Positions 45,266 through 55,550 of a stretch of 64,000 bases of DNA are shown here, in pieces; position 1 is the first letter of the stretch; every line of letters starts with the position of its first letter. Source of the DNA: Hyphomonas sp. CY54-11-8 (lineage in GTDB: Bacteria; Pseudomonadota; Alphaproteobacteria; Caulobacterales; Hyphomonadaceae); assembly GCF_000682735.1 (NCBI RefSeq), contig NZ_AWFD01000034.1, positions 1 to 64,000 of the forward strand. The letters are read 5' to 3'. Below the pieces are notes generated by a model that saw only the letters and a program-made list of their open reading frames with translations, had not been told where the DNA came from and searched no databases. The position numbers and the translations under genes are program-made.

Positions 45266-45721
45266 ATGCATGAGATGACAGTGATTCTTGAATGTCCAGA
45301 TGAGACTGCCCTGCGTGACGTGGGGGCACGTGTTGCCCGATTGCTCCAGGCAGGGGACGTGATCGCCCTTTTTGGGGATCTTGGCGCCGGAAAAACCACA
45401 TTCTCCCGCGGACTTATCGCGGACTATAGTGGGACGATGGATGTACCAAGCCCGACTTATACGCTCGTTCAGCTGTATGATTCCGGGCCTCTCCCGATCT
45501 GGCATTTCGATCTCTACCGTCTGAAATCGCCTGACGAACTGGTCGAGCTTGGCTGGGACGAGACGCCTGACGGCATTGCCCTTGTCGAGTGGCCGGACCG
45601 GGCAGGGAGCCACCTGCCGGAATGGCGCCTCGACGTGACCATCGATTTCCTTGGGGAAGGCCGGCGTGTGACACTGGAACCGCGCGGCGAAGGCTGGCAG
45701 ACACGTCTCCATGGGTTTTGA
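45266..45721 (+). CDS. tsaE: tRNA threonylcarbamoyladenosine biosynthesis ATPase TsaE
   Basis: 151 residues. Walker A GDLGAGKTTFSRGL, the SPTYTLVQLYD segment and WHFDLYRL typical of TsaE. It works with TsaB and TsaD to make t6A37 on ANN-decoding tRNAs. Start uncertain: ATG 45266 or 45275; no strong SD is visible. An earlier ATG (45218) would overlap the divergent promoter region. First gene of the tsaE-amgK-murU-addB-addA-trxA run. Confidence 0.92.
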   Translation: MHEMTVILECPDETALRDVGARVARLLQAGDVIALFGDLGAGKTTFSRGLIADYSGTMDVPSPTYTLVQLYDSGPLPIWHFDLYRLKSPDELVELGWDETPDGIALVEWPDRAGSHLPEWRLDVTIDFLGEGRRVTLEPRGEGWQTRLHGF

Positions 45722-46802
45722 CGAAGCAGGCCGCGCGGCGGACATGAACGCCTTTCTGACCCGCGCAGGCTGGGATGATGCGGCGCGTTTCCCGCTCGGG
45801 CAGGATGCGTCGACCAGGCGATATATCCGCCTCGTAAGGCCGGATGGCACGCGGGCGATGCTGATGGACGCCCCGAACGTTGAAGACAGCGCCTGCCCGC
45901 CGGACGCTGATGACGCGACGCGTATCGCCATGGGCTGGAATGCCTCGACGCGCCTCGCTGCATCCCGGGTAGATGCCTTCGTCCTGATCGCGTCCTATCT
46001 GCGCCATCGCGGCTTCCGGGCACCGGAAATCATCGCGCATGACAGCGCGCACGGCTTCGCCCTGATTGAGGATTTCGGGGAGAACCTCGAAATTGCCCGC
46101 CAGATCGAGGCAGGCAACGTCGACGAGCTCACCGCTTATGTCACATCTGCGGATATCCTTGCGGACCTGCACCGCGAAGATGCTCCCAGCACTTTGTCGA
46201 ACGGCGCCGACGTCTGGCCGATCCTCGATTTCGACCGGCTGGCGCTCGTCTCAAATGCTGATCTCTATGCCGACTGGCTGCGGGCCGAGCGAGGCGACGG
46301 GGCGCTGGAAGGGGCTGAACGGGAAGAATGGGAAAAGGTGCGCGACCAGCTGATCGCGCAGGCGATGGAGTTTCCAAGGACTTTCACGCTGCGGGACTTC
46401 CACGCTGAAAACCTGCTCTGGCTCGGCAATGGCGAAGTCGGCCTGCTTGACTTCCAGGACGCCGTGCGTGGTTGGGATGCCTGGGATATGGCGATGCTGA
46501 CACAGGATGCCCGCCGGGCCGTTTCACCGGAGGCAGCCGAAGCAGCGATCCGCCACTATCTGGATCAGACCGGTAAATCGCGCGAAGCTTTCGACGAGCG
46601 TCTGGCCGTGATCGGCGCGCTGAATGCCCTGCGCATCGCAGGTGTCTTCTCCCGCCTCCAGCACCGCGATGGCAAGCCGCGTTATGGCCTCTTTCAGCCG
46701 CGCCAGCTGGCCATCCTCGCCCGAAATCTGTCACATCCGGCGCTTAAGGACTTGAACGCCTTCGTGCGGCGGACGACTCCATTTGTTTTCGAGGGCTTCT
46801 GA
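45711..46802 (+). CDS. amgK: N-acetylmuramate/N-acetylglucosamine kinase AmgK
   Basis: 363 residues of the APH kinase fold. The catalytic loop is LRDFHAENLLWL (about 226-237) and the metal-binding segment is LLDFQDAVRGWDAWDM. It phosphorylates cell-wall sugars at the anomeric position in the peptidoglycan recycling route found in bacteria that lack MurQ. Assignment rests on similarity plus direct coupling to a MurU-like gene. ATG 45711 overlaps tsaE by 11 bp; ATG 45744 is an alternative start. Confidence 0.85.
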   Translation: MGFDEAGRAADMNAFLTRAGWDDAARFPLGQDASTRRYIRLVRPDGTRAMLMDAPNVEDSACPPDADDATRIAMGWNASTRLAASRVDAFVLIASYLRHRGFRAPEIIAHDSAHGFALIEDFGENLEIARQIEAGNVDELTAYVTSADILADLHREDAPSTLSNGADVWPILDFDRLALVSNADLYADWLRAERGDGALEGAEREEWEKVRDQLIAQAMEFPRTFTLRDFHAENLLWLGNGEVGLLDFQDAVRGWDAWDMAMLTQDARRAVSPEAAEAAIRHYLDQTGKSREAFDERLAVIGALNALRIAGVFSRLQHRDGKPRYGLFQPRQLAILARNLSHPALKDLNAFVRRTTPFVFEGF

Positions 46803-47528
46803 ATGAGCGTACCAGTTCCGCACACCGCCATGGTGCTCGCTGCCGGTCTTGGCACGCGCATGCGGCCCATGACGGTCGACTGTCCTAAGCCGCTGATCGA
46901 AGTACGCGGCAAGGCACTGATCGACCGGATGCTGGATCCGCTGGCCGCCGCAGGCGTGAAGCGCGCTATCGTCAACGTTCACTATCTGGCAGACCAGGTG
47001 GAAGCGTACCTGAATGATCGCACCGATATCGAGATCATCATCTCGGACGAGCGCGGCGAAGTGCTTGAGACAGGCGGCGCGCTGGCCAAGGCCCGGCCGC
47101 TTCTGGGAGACGACCCGATCCTCGTTGCCAATACGGACGCGTTCTGGGAACCATCCGGCGCCGAACCGATTCAGGCCTTGGCGGAAGCATTTGACCCATC
47201 GGCTATGGATGCGCTTCTGCTGGTCGCTGACACAGGGCGCACACTGGGTTTCGGCGGGCCGGGCGATTTCTTCCGCCACGAAGATGGTGCCATGACCCGG
47301 CGCGGCGACGCATCCAGCGCGCCTTATGCCTATTGCGGCCTTCGCATGATCCGGCCTCAGCTCTACGACAACGAACCGATCGAGCGCTTCTCGGCGCTTC
47401 GTGTCTGGGCCCCGCTGATCGAGCAGAAGCGCCTGCATGGTGTCGTGCTTGACCGGTTCTGGCTTCATGTCGGCGATCCTCAGGCGCTGAAGGACGCCGA
47501 AATGTGGCTGGCCTGCCATGGCGGATAG
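46803..47528 (+). CDS. murU: N-acetylmuramate alpha-1-phosphate uridylyltransferase MurU
   Basis: 241 residues. Nucleotidyltransferase signature MVLAAGLGTRMRPMT at about 10-24, then CPKPLIEVRGKALIDRML. It converts MurNAc-1-phosphate (from AmgK) to UDP-MurNAc, feeding wall synthesis and conferring fosfomycin tolerance in species where tested. It starts directly at the amgK stop and overlaps addB by 11 bp. Confidence 0.87.
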   Translation: MSVPVPHTAMVLAAGLGTRMRPMTVDCPKPLIEVRGKALIDRMLDPLAAAGVKRAIVNVHYLADQVEAYLNDRTDIEIIISDERGEVLETGGALAKARPLLGDDPILVANTDAFWEPSGAEPIQALAEAFDPSAMDALLLVADTGRTLGFGGPGDFFRHEDGAMTRRGDASSAPYAYCGLRMIRPQLYDNEPIERFSALRVWAPLIEQKRLHGVVLDRFWLHVGDPQALKDAEMWLACHGG

Positions 47529-50500
47529 TGACGGATTGTTCTCCGGCGCTTCCCGCGTTTACACGATTCCTCCGGGAACAGACTTCCTGCGGGCGCTGGC
47601 AAATACGCTGGCGGATGAAGCGGGGCTCAAGGACAATCCCGAAGCGCTGGCGGATGCCATTATCTATGTCCCCAACCGGCGTTCGGCGCGCGTGCTGGCA
47701 CGCGTGCTCTACGACGCGAGCGGTGAAAAGCCGATCCTGCCGCCGGACATCCGCACGCTAGGCGACATTGAGGCAGACGAAGCGCCATCGGTAGATGCTG
47801 CCCGTTCCGGTCTTCCGCCTGCGATGTCTGCCGCCCGCCGTCTCGGTGCGCTGACACATCTGGTGCAGGCGTTCTACGAGAACGCTTATGGCATCACCCC
47901 TCCCGCGGCATCGGCGCTGGCTGCCGCGCAGGAGCTGAGCCGCCTGATGGAGCAGGCCGCGCTCAGTGAGCATGTGGACTGGTCCAGCTTGCCGGACCTC
48001 GCGGACTCGGCTGAACTGGCTCAGCACTGGGAACAGTCGGTCAAATTCCTGAAGATCATATCCGAGAGCTGGCCGGACTGGCTGGCCGAGAACGGCGAGA
48101 GTGATCCTTTCCTGCGCGATATCGCGGCCGCTCGGATCATGGTGAAACGCTGGGAGGAAGCCCCCCCAGCGGCGCCGGTGCTGATCGCAGGTTCGACCGG
48201 TGCGACACCTGCCGGCCGTATCCTGATGAAGGCGGCCATGAGTTTGCCGAAAGGGCTCGTCGTGCTGCCGGGCCTCGACATGCACGCTGATGAGGACGCC
48301 CGCGCGGTGATCGCCGACTCGGTCAGCCACCCCCAGCACATCCTGTTCGACACATTACGGGACCTGAATGTCTCACCCGCCGACGTCGGCATCTGGCCCG
48401 GCACTGACGGCGCCCGGAAAGCCGAAGCCCGCCGCCGCATGATCCATGAGGCACTGGCACCAGCAGAGTCGACGGCCGACTGGCGCCGAACGCTCGACAC
48501 GCTGGCCGCCGCCCTCGGTACAGAGAAAGAAGACTTCGCCCTTTCGGCGTTGGACGGCTTGACCGTCATCGAAGCGCCGGACGATGCGGTTGAGGCAGAG
48601 ACAGCCGCCCTGTTGTTACGCCAGGTGATGGAGCACCCGGGGGAGACGGCTGCGCTGGTGACACCCGATGCGACGCTTGCGCGGCGGGTCAGCGGCGTGC
48701 TGAAACGCTGGGGTCTGGATGTGCCGCCGTCCTCCGGCAGCCCGCTTGGCCAGACCACCGCAGGAAGCCTGATTGGCCTCTGTGCCCGCTGGGTGCTGGA
48801 CCCGGCGGAGCCTGTGATACTGAGTGCGGTGCTGAAGCATCCCTTTGTGCGCGGCTTCGAAGGCGCCGATACGCTTGATCGCTATTTCCTGCGCGGGGCG
48901 CGGAATTGGCGATCTCTGTATGATCTGCTCTATTCCATCCGGACCCGGAATGAGTTGGATCCGTATGCCGGTTTCTCCGACGAGGATCAGACGATTGCCG
49001 AAAGATTGGTCGAACAGATCCTCGCGGCTTTTGAGGAGACAGGTGCAGACCTGTCCGGTCAGGCACCCATGTCGGGTCGCAAGATCGCCGAACGCATCGC
49101 AGCACTGGCCGCGCGCGTCAGCCAGACGCCATTCCCCTGGGCCGGGGAAGACGGCCGCTCCGCCACGACCATGATGGAACATGTTGCCGAGCTTGCCGAT
49201 TATCTCGCGCCGATGCCTCCGCACGCCTTCTCTGAACTGATCGAGGCCGATGCTGCGCAGCGCACGGTCAGTGCCGGGGTCTCCGAACATCCGCGCCTCG
49301 CCATTTGGGGCCCGCTGGAAGCACGTCTCCAGTCTGCCAGCCACATCATCCTGGCAGGCCTGAACGAGGATGTCTGGCCGCAGCGCCCGCCGGCCGATGC
49401 CTTCCTGCCGCGCCGGTTCCGCAAGGATCTTGGAATCAGTGACCCCGAAGACCGGGTCGGCCTGTCAGCACATGACTTCGCGCAGCTTGCCTGCGCGCCG
49501 AAGGTCACGATGCTGCATTCGCTCCGCCGCAACGATGCGCCTGCCGTCGCCTCGCGCTGGGTCTGGCGGCTGAAAACGCTGGCCGAAGGTGCGCTTGGCG
49601 GTGCGGCGAAAGATGCTCTGTCGCCGGATGGAGATAATCCGCTCGAATGGGCGCTCGCTCTGCGCGACCGTGGCACGAACACGCTGGACAAGGATTTTCC
49701 GGTCGAGCCCAAGCCGCGCCGCCGCCCGGAAGGCTGGCCGCAGAGATTGTCCGTTACGCGGATCGATACGCTGCAGCGAGATCCCTATGCGATCTGGGCC
49801 GAACAGGTCCTGAAGCTCGAAACGGTCGATCCGATGAATGCCGAGCTTGGCCCAGCCCCGCGTGGCACGGCGATCCACAAGGCTTTGGAAGATTTCGAGG
49901 AAGATGGCGCCCCAAAGACAGCCATGCATCTCGTTTCACTGCTTTTGCAAAATTTGTCAGCCGCAGGGGAGCCGGACGCTGTGCTCGCAGCTCGCCGGGC
50001 CGTTCTGGGGCAGATGTCGGACTGGTATCTCGGTTGGCGGGCGGCGCGCCGGGTCGATGGCAAGCCGAAGCTGGAAGTCAAAGGCCGCCTCGATTTCGAT
50101 ATCAAGGGCGCACCTTTCACCCTATCCGCGATGGCCGACCGGATCGAAAGACAACCAGACGGCAGCCTGATCGTAATCGATTTCAAGACAGGCAATCCGC
50201 CCTCGGACAAGGAGATCGCCACCGAGCTCAGCCAGCAGATGCCGCTACAGGCACTGATCGCGGGCAAGGGCGGTTATGAAGGCATTCCCGCCGCCAATGT
50301 GTCCGGTCTCGAATATGTGGCGTTCAAGGCGAAACCAAATGCGCGCGTGATCGGCCAAAGCCGCGCCCTGCAGGCAACGCCGGATGAACTCGCTAAGACA
50401 GCCGAAGAGGGGCTCTTGCGCCTGATCGCCGCCTATCGCGAAGACGACTCGGCTTTCCTGTCCGCCCCGCGTGTCCAGTTCGTGAAATACGACAATGGGT

Positions 50501-50565
50501 ACAACCGCCTCGCCCGCCGGGCCGAGTGGGCAGGCGACACGGAAGACGGGGGCGGCGATGAGTGA
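47518..50565 (+). CDS. addB: Double-strand break repair protein AddB
   Basis: 1015 residues, typical of alphaproteobacterial AddB. The N-terminal inactivated helicase-like part holds the YVPNRRSARVL segment. The C-terminal RecB-family nuclease has Asp/Lys residues in LIVIDFKTGNPP. With AddA it resects DNA ends and loads RecA. Gene order tsaE-amgK-murU-addB-addA is common in this group. Confidence 0.93.
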   Translation: MADSDGLFSGASRVYTIPPGTDFLRALANTLADEAGLKDNPEALADAIIYVPNRRSARVLARVLYDASGEKPILPPDIRTLGDIEADEAPSVDAARSGLPPAMSAARRLGALTHLVQAFYENAYGITPPAASALAAAQELSRLMEQAALSEHVDWSSLPDLADSAELAQHWEQSVKFLKIISESWPDWLAENGESDPFLRDIAAARIMVKRWEEAPPAAPVLIAGSTGATPAGRILMKAAMSLPKGLVVLPGLDMHADEDARAVIADSVSHPQHILFDTLRDLNVSPADVGIWPGTDGARKAEARRRMIHEALAPAESTADWRRTLDTLAAALGTEKEDFALSALDGLTVIEAPDDAVEAETAALLLRQVMEHPGETAALVTPDATLARRVSGVLKRWGLDVPPSSGSPLGQTTAGSLIGLCARWVLDPAEPVILSAVLKHPFVRGFEGADTLDRYFLRGARNWRSLYDLLYSIRTRNELDPYAGFSDEDQTIAERLVEQILAAFEETGADLSGQAPMSGRKIAERIAALAARVSQTPFPWAGEDGRSATTMMEHVAELADYLAPMPPHAFSELIEADAAQRTVSAGVSEHPRLAIWGPLEARLQSASHIILAGLNEDVWPQRPPADAFLPRRFRKDLGISDPEDRVGLSAHDFAQLACAPKVTMLHSLRRNDAPAVASRWVWRLKTLAEGALGGAAKDALSPDGDNPLEWALALRDRGTNTLDKDFPVEPKPRRRPEGWPQRLSVTRIDTLQRDPYAIWAEQVLKLETVDPMNAELGPAPRGTAIHKALEDFEEDGAPKTAMHLVSLLLQNLSAAGEPDAVLAARRAVLGQMSDWYLGWRAARRVDGKPKLEVKGRLDFDIKGAPFTLSAMADRIERQPDGSLIVIDFKTGNPPSDKEIATELSQQMPLQALIAGKGGYEGIPAANVSGLEYVAFKAKPNARVIGQSRALQATPDELAKTAEEGLLRLIAAYREDDSAFLSAPRVQFVKYDNGYNRLARRAEWAGDTEDGGGDE

Positions 50566-53500
50566 CATCGTGACACCGCCGGATACGGAGGACTTCCGCA
50601 AGGCCGTCCAGGTGCAGGCCCGCTCGGCCGACCCGATGCATTCGACCTTCGTTATGGCCAATGCCGGTTCCGGCAAGACCAAGGTGCTGATCGACCGTGT
50701 CGCGCGTCTTCTGCTGCGGCGGCCGGATGGGCGCCTGGGCGCGAAGCCTGATTCCATCCTCTGCATCACCTACACCAAAGCTGCAGCGAGCGAGATGCTT
50801 TCGCGTCTCTTCAAGACGCTCGGCCAATGGTCGGTGATGGAAGATGACCCGCTGCGGAAGAAGCTCGCGCAGCTGCAGGGCCGTAAGATCAGCGACTACA
50901 ACGCCGAAGACCTTCAGGTCGCCCGGGCCTTGTTCGCGAATGCGCTTGAGACACCGGGCGGCCTGCGCATCGAAACCATCCACGCCTTCTGCGCCCGCGT
51001 CTTGCGGCGCTTCCCGCTGGAGGCCGGCGTCTTCCCCGGCTTCACGGAAATCGAGGAAGATGAAGCCTTCGCGCTGTGGAATGAGGCACGCAGCGAAGCG
51101 GTGATGGCCGCGCAGGAGACCATGCCTGACCTGCTGGACCTTCTGGCCCTCGAAGGCGGGCATGAAGGCGCAATGCTGGCGCTCGACACGCTGCGCAGCA
51201 TCGGCACGACCGTCCTGCGCTTCGCTGAGCACCATGACGGAGACCTCGACAGGATGGACGACGTCCTGCGCGACCGCTTGAAGGCGCCGGAGGCATCGGT
51301 CACCGAGTTGCTGGAGCTCGCCATGGGTGAGGCGCTTCCGGTGGCAGATATCCGTACGGTGGCTGAACTCCTGCTGACAGGCGCCAAAACCGACGTTACG
51401 ACAGGCGAGAAGCTGATGGCTGTGCTCGCCGCACAGGATGCGGGCGAGCGCTGGGCAATCTACCGGTCTGTCTTCCGCACCGCGAGCGGCGACCTCCGGG
51501 CGTCCAATCCGTACACGAAAGGCATGGCTGACGCCCTTCCGATGGTCGCCAGCTTGTTCCAGATGAAGGACGGCTTCGGCGAGGAAGCGCACCGGATGTT
51601 GAAACTGGAGGACCGGCTGAATCGGGCCGCCGCCTTCGCACGCACCTCCGCCATGATCCGCGTTGGCCTTCCGGCTCTGGAGCGTTACCGCGCCCTGAAA
51701 CGGGCCCGCGCCGCGCTCGACTTCGACGACCTGATCGAACACACCCGTATCCTTCTGACCGCGACGGGCATGTCCGACTGGGTGCTCTACAAGCTGGATG
51801 GTGGCCTCTCGCATCTGCTGCTCGACGAGGCGCAGGATACGAGCCCCACACAGTGGGAACTGGTCGATGCGCTGACTGGGGAGTTCGACGCCGGTCAGGG
51901 GATCGAGCGGGCGCAGGACCCGCGTACCCTGTTCGTTGTCGGCGACGAGAAACAGTCGATTTATTCCTTCCAGGGCGCCGATCCATCTCAGCTGCTCAAG
52001 CAGTACCACCAGTTCCTGTCCCGCAATTCGGACCTTTTGAAAGAGACAATGGAAATGTCCTTCCGGTCAGGGCCGGAAGTGCTGGAATATGTCGACACGG
52101 TCTGGAACGAAGCGCCGCCCATTCCGAATGCACCGGCGGAGATGTCAGCAGAAGAAAGCAATCTCGTCCATCACGTTTCCTGGCGGTCGGACCAACACGG
52201 CTCCATTGAACTCTGGCCCATCCCACCGAAGGAAGAAGAGACCGACGAAGACGCATGGGCGCGTCCGGTCAACGCCATGCGGTCGTCCTCGCCAAAGGCA
52301 CGTCTGGCCACCGATGTGGCCAAAGCCGTTCGGGCGATGATCGACGCGGGCAAAAGCGTCTGGGCCGATACGGGGGAGGGCTGGGTACAGCGCCCGGTCC
52401 GGCCGGAAGATATTCTGATCCTCGTGCGCGGGCGTACAGGTGGTCTCTTTGATGCGATGATCGGTGCCCTGAAGGCGCAGGGACTGCCTGTGGCTGGCGC
52501 CGACCGGCTGAAGTTGGGCGATCATATCGGTGTGCAGGACTGCCTGAACCTGATGCGCTTTGCTGCGCTCCCGGAGCGGGACCTGACGCTGGCTGAAATC
52601 CTGCGCGGACCGTTCCTCGGCCTCGTGGATGATGACCGCTACCTGTTCGATCTGGCGAGCGGCCGCCGGCGAGGCGAAACGCTCTGGCAGCGCGTGCAGG
52701 CCAGCACCAATGCTGACGTGCAGGTCGCAGCAGGCTTCCTGAAAGGCCTGATCACCAACGCGCATCTGCCGCCATTCGACTTCCTTACCGCTGTGCTGGA
52801 CGTTCCGCAGGCAGATGGACAGACAGGCTGGGAAAAGCTGAATGCCCGCCTTGGTCATCCGGCGCGCGATCCGGTCGAGGCGCTGGTCGCCGAAGCCATC
52901 GCTTTCGACTCGACCGAGCCCGCCTCGCTGCAATGCTTCATCGCGCGCATGGAGGCGGGAGAGGTGGAGATCAAGCGGGATCTTGCTGCGCCGGAGCGGG
53001 AAATCCGCGTCATGACCGTCCACGGCGCCAAGGGCCTGCAGGCGCCGGTCGTCATCCTGCCGGATACAACCAGCGCGCCGAAGCCTTCCGGCGGCAGCAT
53101 CCATGAGATCGACGGCGTGCCCGTCTGGTCGCCGCGCAAGGACGGAGAACTGGCGGAAGTGACGGCCGCCCGCGCACTGGCCGATGCGCGCGCCGAGGAA
53201 GAACACCGCCGCTTACTGTACGTGGCGCTGACCCGGGCACAGGACCGGCTCATCATTGCGGGCCATTGGTATGGCGGCCAGAAGGGCGGCGGCTATCACG
53301 ACCGGTCCTGGTACTCGCTCTGCTTGAATGCGATGGACAAGCTCGTCCCGGCCGAGGGTGAGGCGCGCGATGAAATCCGGTGGTTCGGCGTGGCGCCGAA
53401 GACGGTGCCAAAGGGAGGTCAGAGGGACGAAGCGAAAGCAGGGTATCCGGATTGGGCGCTGAAGCAGGTGGAAGACACGCCCGTTGCCGCCCGCCGAAAA

Positions 53501-54094
53501 TTCAGTGCGCCGACCAGCCTGCTCGGCCGGGATATGCCAGTCATGGCGCCGTTTGGGGAAGGGCGTGAGGCCCGCCTGAAGCGCGGCCGCCTGATCCACG
53601 CCCTGCTGCAATACCTGCCGGATGTTCCGGAAGCTGACCGCGAGGCAGTGGGGCGTCATTTCCTTGCTCGGGATGCCTCGCTGGAGGAAGGCGAGCGCCA
53701 AGAGATGCTATCCGCCGCGCTTTGCGTGCTGCAGGATCCAGCCATGGCCGGCGTCTTCGCCCCCGGCGGACGAGCCGAAGCGGCGATCATCGGCAGCTCG
53801 AAAAAGCATCTGCCGGAAGGCGTGGTGATCAATGGCCGGGTCGACCGGCTGGTGGTCTCCGACAAGGAAGTCCTCATCGTCGATTTCAAGACGGACCAGC
53901 CCGCGCCGGATACGCCGGAAGGCGTAGGGGAGAGCTATATGCTGCAGATGGCGGCTTATTGGGCGGTGCTGCGAGAGGCCTGGCCGGACCGAACGGTGCG
54001 GGCCGCGCTCTGTTGGACAGACGGGCCAAAACTCATGCCGCTGCCGGAAGACATGCTTTTAGCCGCGCTAAAGCGTGCTGGCAGCGAGGTTTGA
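50558..54094 (+). CDS. addA: Double-strand break repair helicase AddA
   Basis: 1178 residues from ATG 50558, which overlaps the addB stop (GATGAGTGA). UvrD-like helicase with Walker A ANAGSGKTKVLIDRV, motif II LLLDEAQDTSPTQWELV, motif III VVGDEKQSIYSFQGA, and motif VI LLYVALTRAQDRLI. The C-terminal nuclease has VLIVDFKTDQPAPDT. The 3'-5' motor and nuclease of the AddAB complex. An upstream in-frame ATG is rejected as it lies inside addB. Confidence 0.95.
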   Translation: MSDIVTPPDTEDFRKAVQVQARSADPMHSTFVMANAGSGKTKVLIDRVARLLLRRPDGRLGAKPDSILCITYTKAAASEMLSRLFKTLGQWSVMEDDPLRKKLAQLQGRKISDYNAEDLQVARALFANALETPGGLRIETIHAFCARVLRRFPLEAGVFPGFTEIEEDEAFALWNEARSEAVMAAQETMPDLLDLLALEGGHEGAMLALDTLRSIGTTVLRFAEHHDGDLDRMDDVLRDRLKAPEASVTELLELAMGEALPVADIRTVAELLLTGAKTDVTTGEKLMAVLAAQDAGERWAIYRSVFRTASGDLRASNPYTKGMADALPMVASLFQMKDGFGEEAHRMLKLEDRLNRAAAFARTSAMIRVGLPALERYRALKRARAALDFDDLIEHTRILLTATGMSDWVLYKLDGGLSHLLLDEAQDTSPTQWELVDALTGEFDAGQGIERAQDPRTLFVVGDEKQSIYSFQGADPSQLLKQYHQFLSRNSDLLKETMEMSFRSGPEVLEYVDTVWNEAPPIPNAPAEMSAEESNLVHHVSWRSDQHGSIELWPIPPKEEETDEDAWARPVNAMRSSSPKARLATDVAKAVRAMIDAGKSVWADTGEGWVQRPVRPEDILILVRGRTGGLFDAMIGALKAQGLPVAGADRLKLGDHIGVQDCLNLMRFAALPERDLTLAEILRGPFLGLVDDDRYLFDLASGRRRGETLWQRVQASTNADVQVAAGFLKGLITNAHLPPFDFLTAVLDVPQADGQTGWEKLNARLGHPARDPVEALVAEAIAFDSTEPASLQCFIARMEAGEVEIKRDLAAPEREIRVMTVHGAKGLQAPVVILPDTTSAPKPSGGSIHEIDGVPVWSPRKDGELAEVTAARALADARAEEEHRRLLYVALTRAQDRLIIAGHWYGGQKGGGYHDRSWYSLCLNAMDKLVPAEGEARDEIRWFGVAPKTVPKGGQRDEAKAGYPDWALKQVEDTPVAARRKFSAPTSLLGRDMPVMAPFGEGREARLKRGRLIHALLQYLPDVPEADREAVGRHFLARDASLEEGERQEMLSAALCVLQDPAMAGVFAPGGRAEAAIIGSSKKHLPEGVVINGRVDRLVVSDKEVLIVDFKTDQPAPDTPEGVGESYMLQMAAYWAVLREAWPDRTVRAALCWTDGPKLMPLPEDMLLAALKRAGSEV

Positions 54095-54151
54095 CTTGTG
54101 CCGGGAGTCCCTATTTAGCAGTCTGTTGAACTGAATTATGAGGAGCTCGCC

Positions 54152-54472
54152 ATGGCCGCGATTGATGTAACAGACGACGAGTTTGATGGTGTCATTGCCA
54201 ATTCTGATGTCCCCGTCGTTGTGGATTTCTGGGCCGAATGGTGCGGTCCGTGCAAGCAGATGTCTCCGCATCTGGAGGCCGTCGCCGAGGAAATGGCCGG
54301 CAAGGTCAAAGTCGCCAAGATCAATGTCGACGAAAACCCGATGACCGGCTCGAAATACGGCGTGCGCGGTATGCCGACGCTGATGATCTTCAAGGATGGC
54401 AAGGTGGCTGCCACGCATCTCGGTGCGATGAGCAAGCAGGCCATCGCCGAATGGATCAAACAGTCGGCCTGA
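54152..54472 (+). CDS. trxA: Thioredoxin
   Basis: 106 residues. Active site WAEWCGPCKQM (about 28-38), cis-proline in GMPTLMIF. Strong SD GAGGAG six bases before ATG. It donates electrons to ribonucleotide reductase, PAPS reductase and other targets. It lies 57 bp after addA and may have its own promoter; convergent with an ABC ATPase gene 4 bp away. Confidence 0.97.
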   Translation: MAAIDVTDDEFDGVIANSDVPVVVDFWAEWCGPCKQMSPHLEAVAEEMAGKVKVAKINVDENPMTGSKYGVRGMPTLMIFKDGKVAATHLGAMSKQAIAEWIKQSA

Positions 54473-54476
54473 TCCG

Positions 54477-55430
54477 TCAGGCTGGCTCGCTGGTCAGCGC
54501 CAGGAATACGTCTTCAAGGTCGGGGGTCTCGGTGACGAGGTCCCCGATTCCGATTCCGGCCTGGCGAACCTGTTCCAGCAGGCGGCCGATTCCGGTCTCG
54601 CTGGTCCGGAACGTGATTTCCAGCTCGCCCGACTCGCGGAGTTTCGCATCCAGCGCAGACAAGGCGTCTGGCACGTTCGTCAGCGGTTCTCTCGGGCTTA
54701 TCACTAGCGTCTTGTAGTCGAGGCGCGACAGAAGCTGAGATGTGGGCTCGCAGGCGACGATTTCGCCATGGTTCACAATGGCGATGGAATCGCAGAGCTC
54801 CTCGGCTTCTTCGAGATAGTGAGTTGTCAGAATGATCGTTGTGCCGCGCTCATGCAGTTCGCGAACATAGGTCCACATCGAGCGGCGCAGTTCCACGTCC
54901 ACGCCGGCCGTCGGCTCGTCGAGGATCAGGACAGGCGGATTGTGGACGAGGGCCTTGGCGACCATCAGGCGCCGTTTCATGCCGCCGGACAGCTGTCGCA
55001 CATAGGCGTCTTTCTTGTCGTCGAGGCCAACGGCGGCAAGGATTTCATCTGTCAGGCGCTCACCTTTCGGGACACCGTAAAAGCCGGCCATCAGCTCCAG
55101 CATTTCAAACGGGGTGAAGAAAGGGTCTGCGACGATTTCCTGGTTCACAACGCCAATGGCGGCGCGGCTCTGGCGGGGGTGCTGGTCGATGTCCAGGCCC
55201 CAGATGCGCGCCGTGCCAGAGGTCTTGTTTACCAGGCCCGCCAGAATGTTGATGAAGGTCGACTTGCCCGCCCCGTTCGGCCCCAGCAGGCCGAAGATGG
55301 ATCCGCGCGGAATTTTCAGGCTGATTCCCTTCAGGGCATGCTTTTCCGGCATCCGGCCGGAGGCGGCGTACACTTTCTGGAGGTTATCGACTTCGATTGC
55401 ATATTCCGGGGCGGAGTTTTGGTCAGTCAT
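54477..55430 (-). CDS. ABC transporter ATP-binding protein, CcmA/NodI type
   Basis: 317 residues. Walker A GLLGPNGAGKSTF, signature LSGGMKRRLMVAKALV, Walker B VLILDEPTAGVD, and switch region TTHYLEEAEELCD. C-terminal extension resembles export ATPases (DrrA/NodI). No permease gene is adjacent, so its partner lies elsewhere. I start at ATG 55430 (AAGGA just upstream), eight codons after the longest open start. Confidence 0.88.
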   Translation of the reverse strand: MTDQNSAPEYAIEVDNLQKVYAASGRMPEKHALKGISLKIPRGSIFGLLGPNGAGKSTFINILAGLVNKTSGTARIWGLDIDQHPRQSRAAIGVVNQEIVADPFFTPFEMLELMAGFYGVPKGERLTDEILAAVGLDDKKDAYVRQLSGGMKRRLMVAKALVHNPPVLILDEPTAGVDVELRRSMWTYVRELHERGTTIILTTHYLEEAEELCDSIAIVNHGEIVACEPTSQLLSRLDYKTLVISPREPLTNVPDALSALDAKLRESGELEITFRTSETGIGRLLEQVRQAGIGIGDLVTETPDLEDVFLALTSEPA

Positions 55431-55550
55431 CCAGTCCTTCTTTCCCTGCGGCATGGCGGTGCTTGCGCGGCACTCTGGTGCGCTCTAGGTAGGGCCGTAA
55501 GACCCGGTGAACAAGCCGGTGCCAACTTACAGGACTGAATAGGCGGCCCA

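Noticed and set aside
50393-52009. A 538-codon antisense frame inside addA
   Set aside because: The sense strand encodes unmistakable helicase motifs; the antisense product has low-complexity Arg/His/Gly composition.
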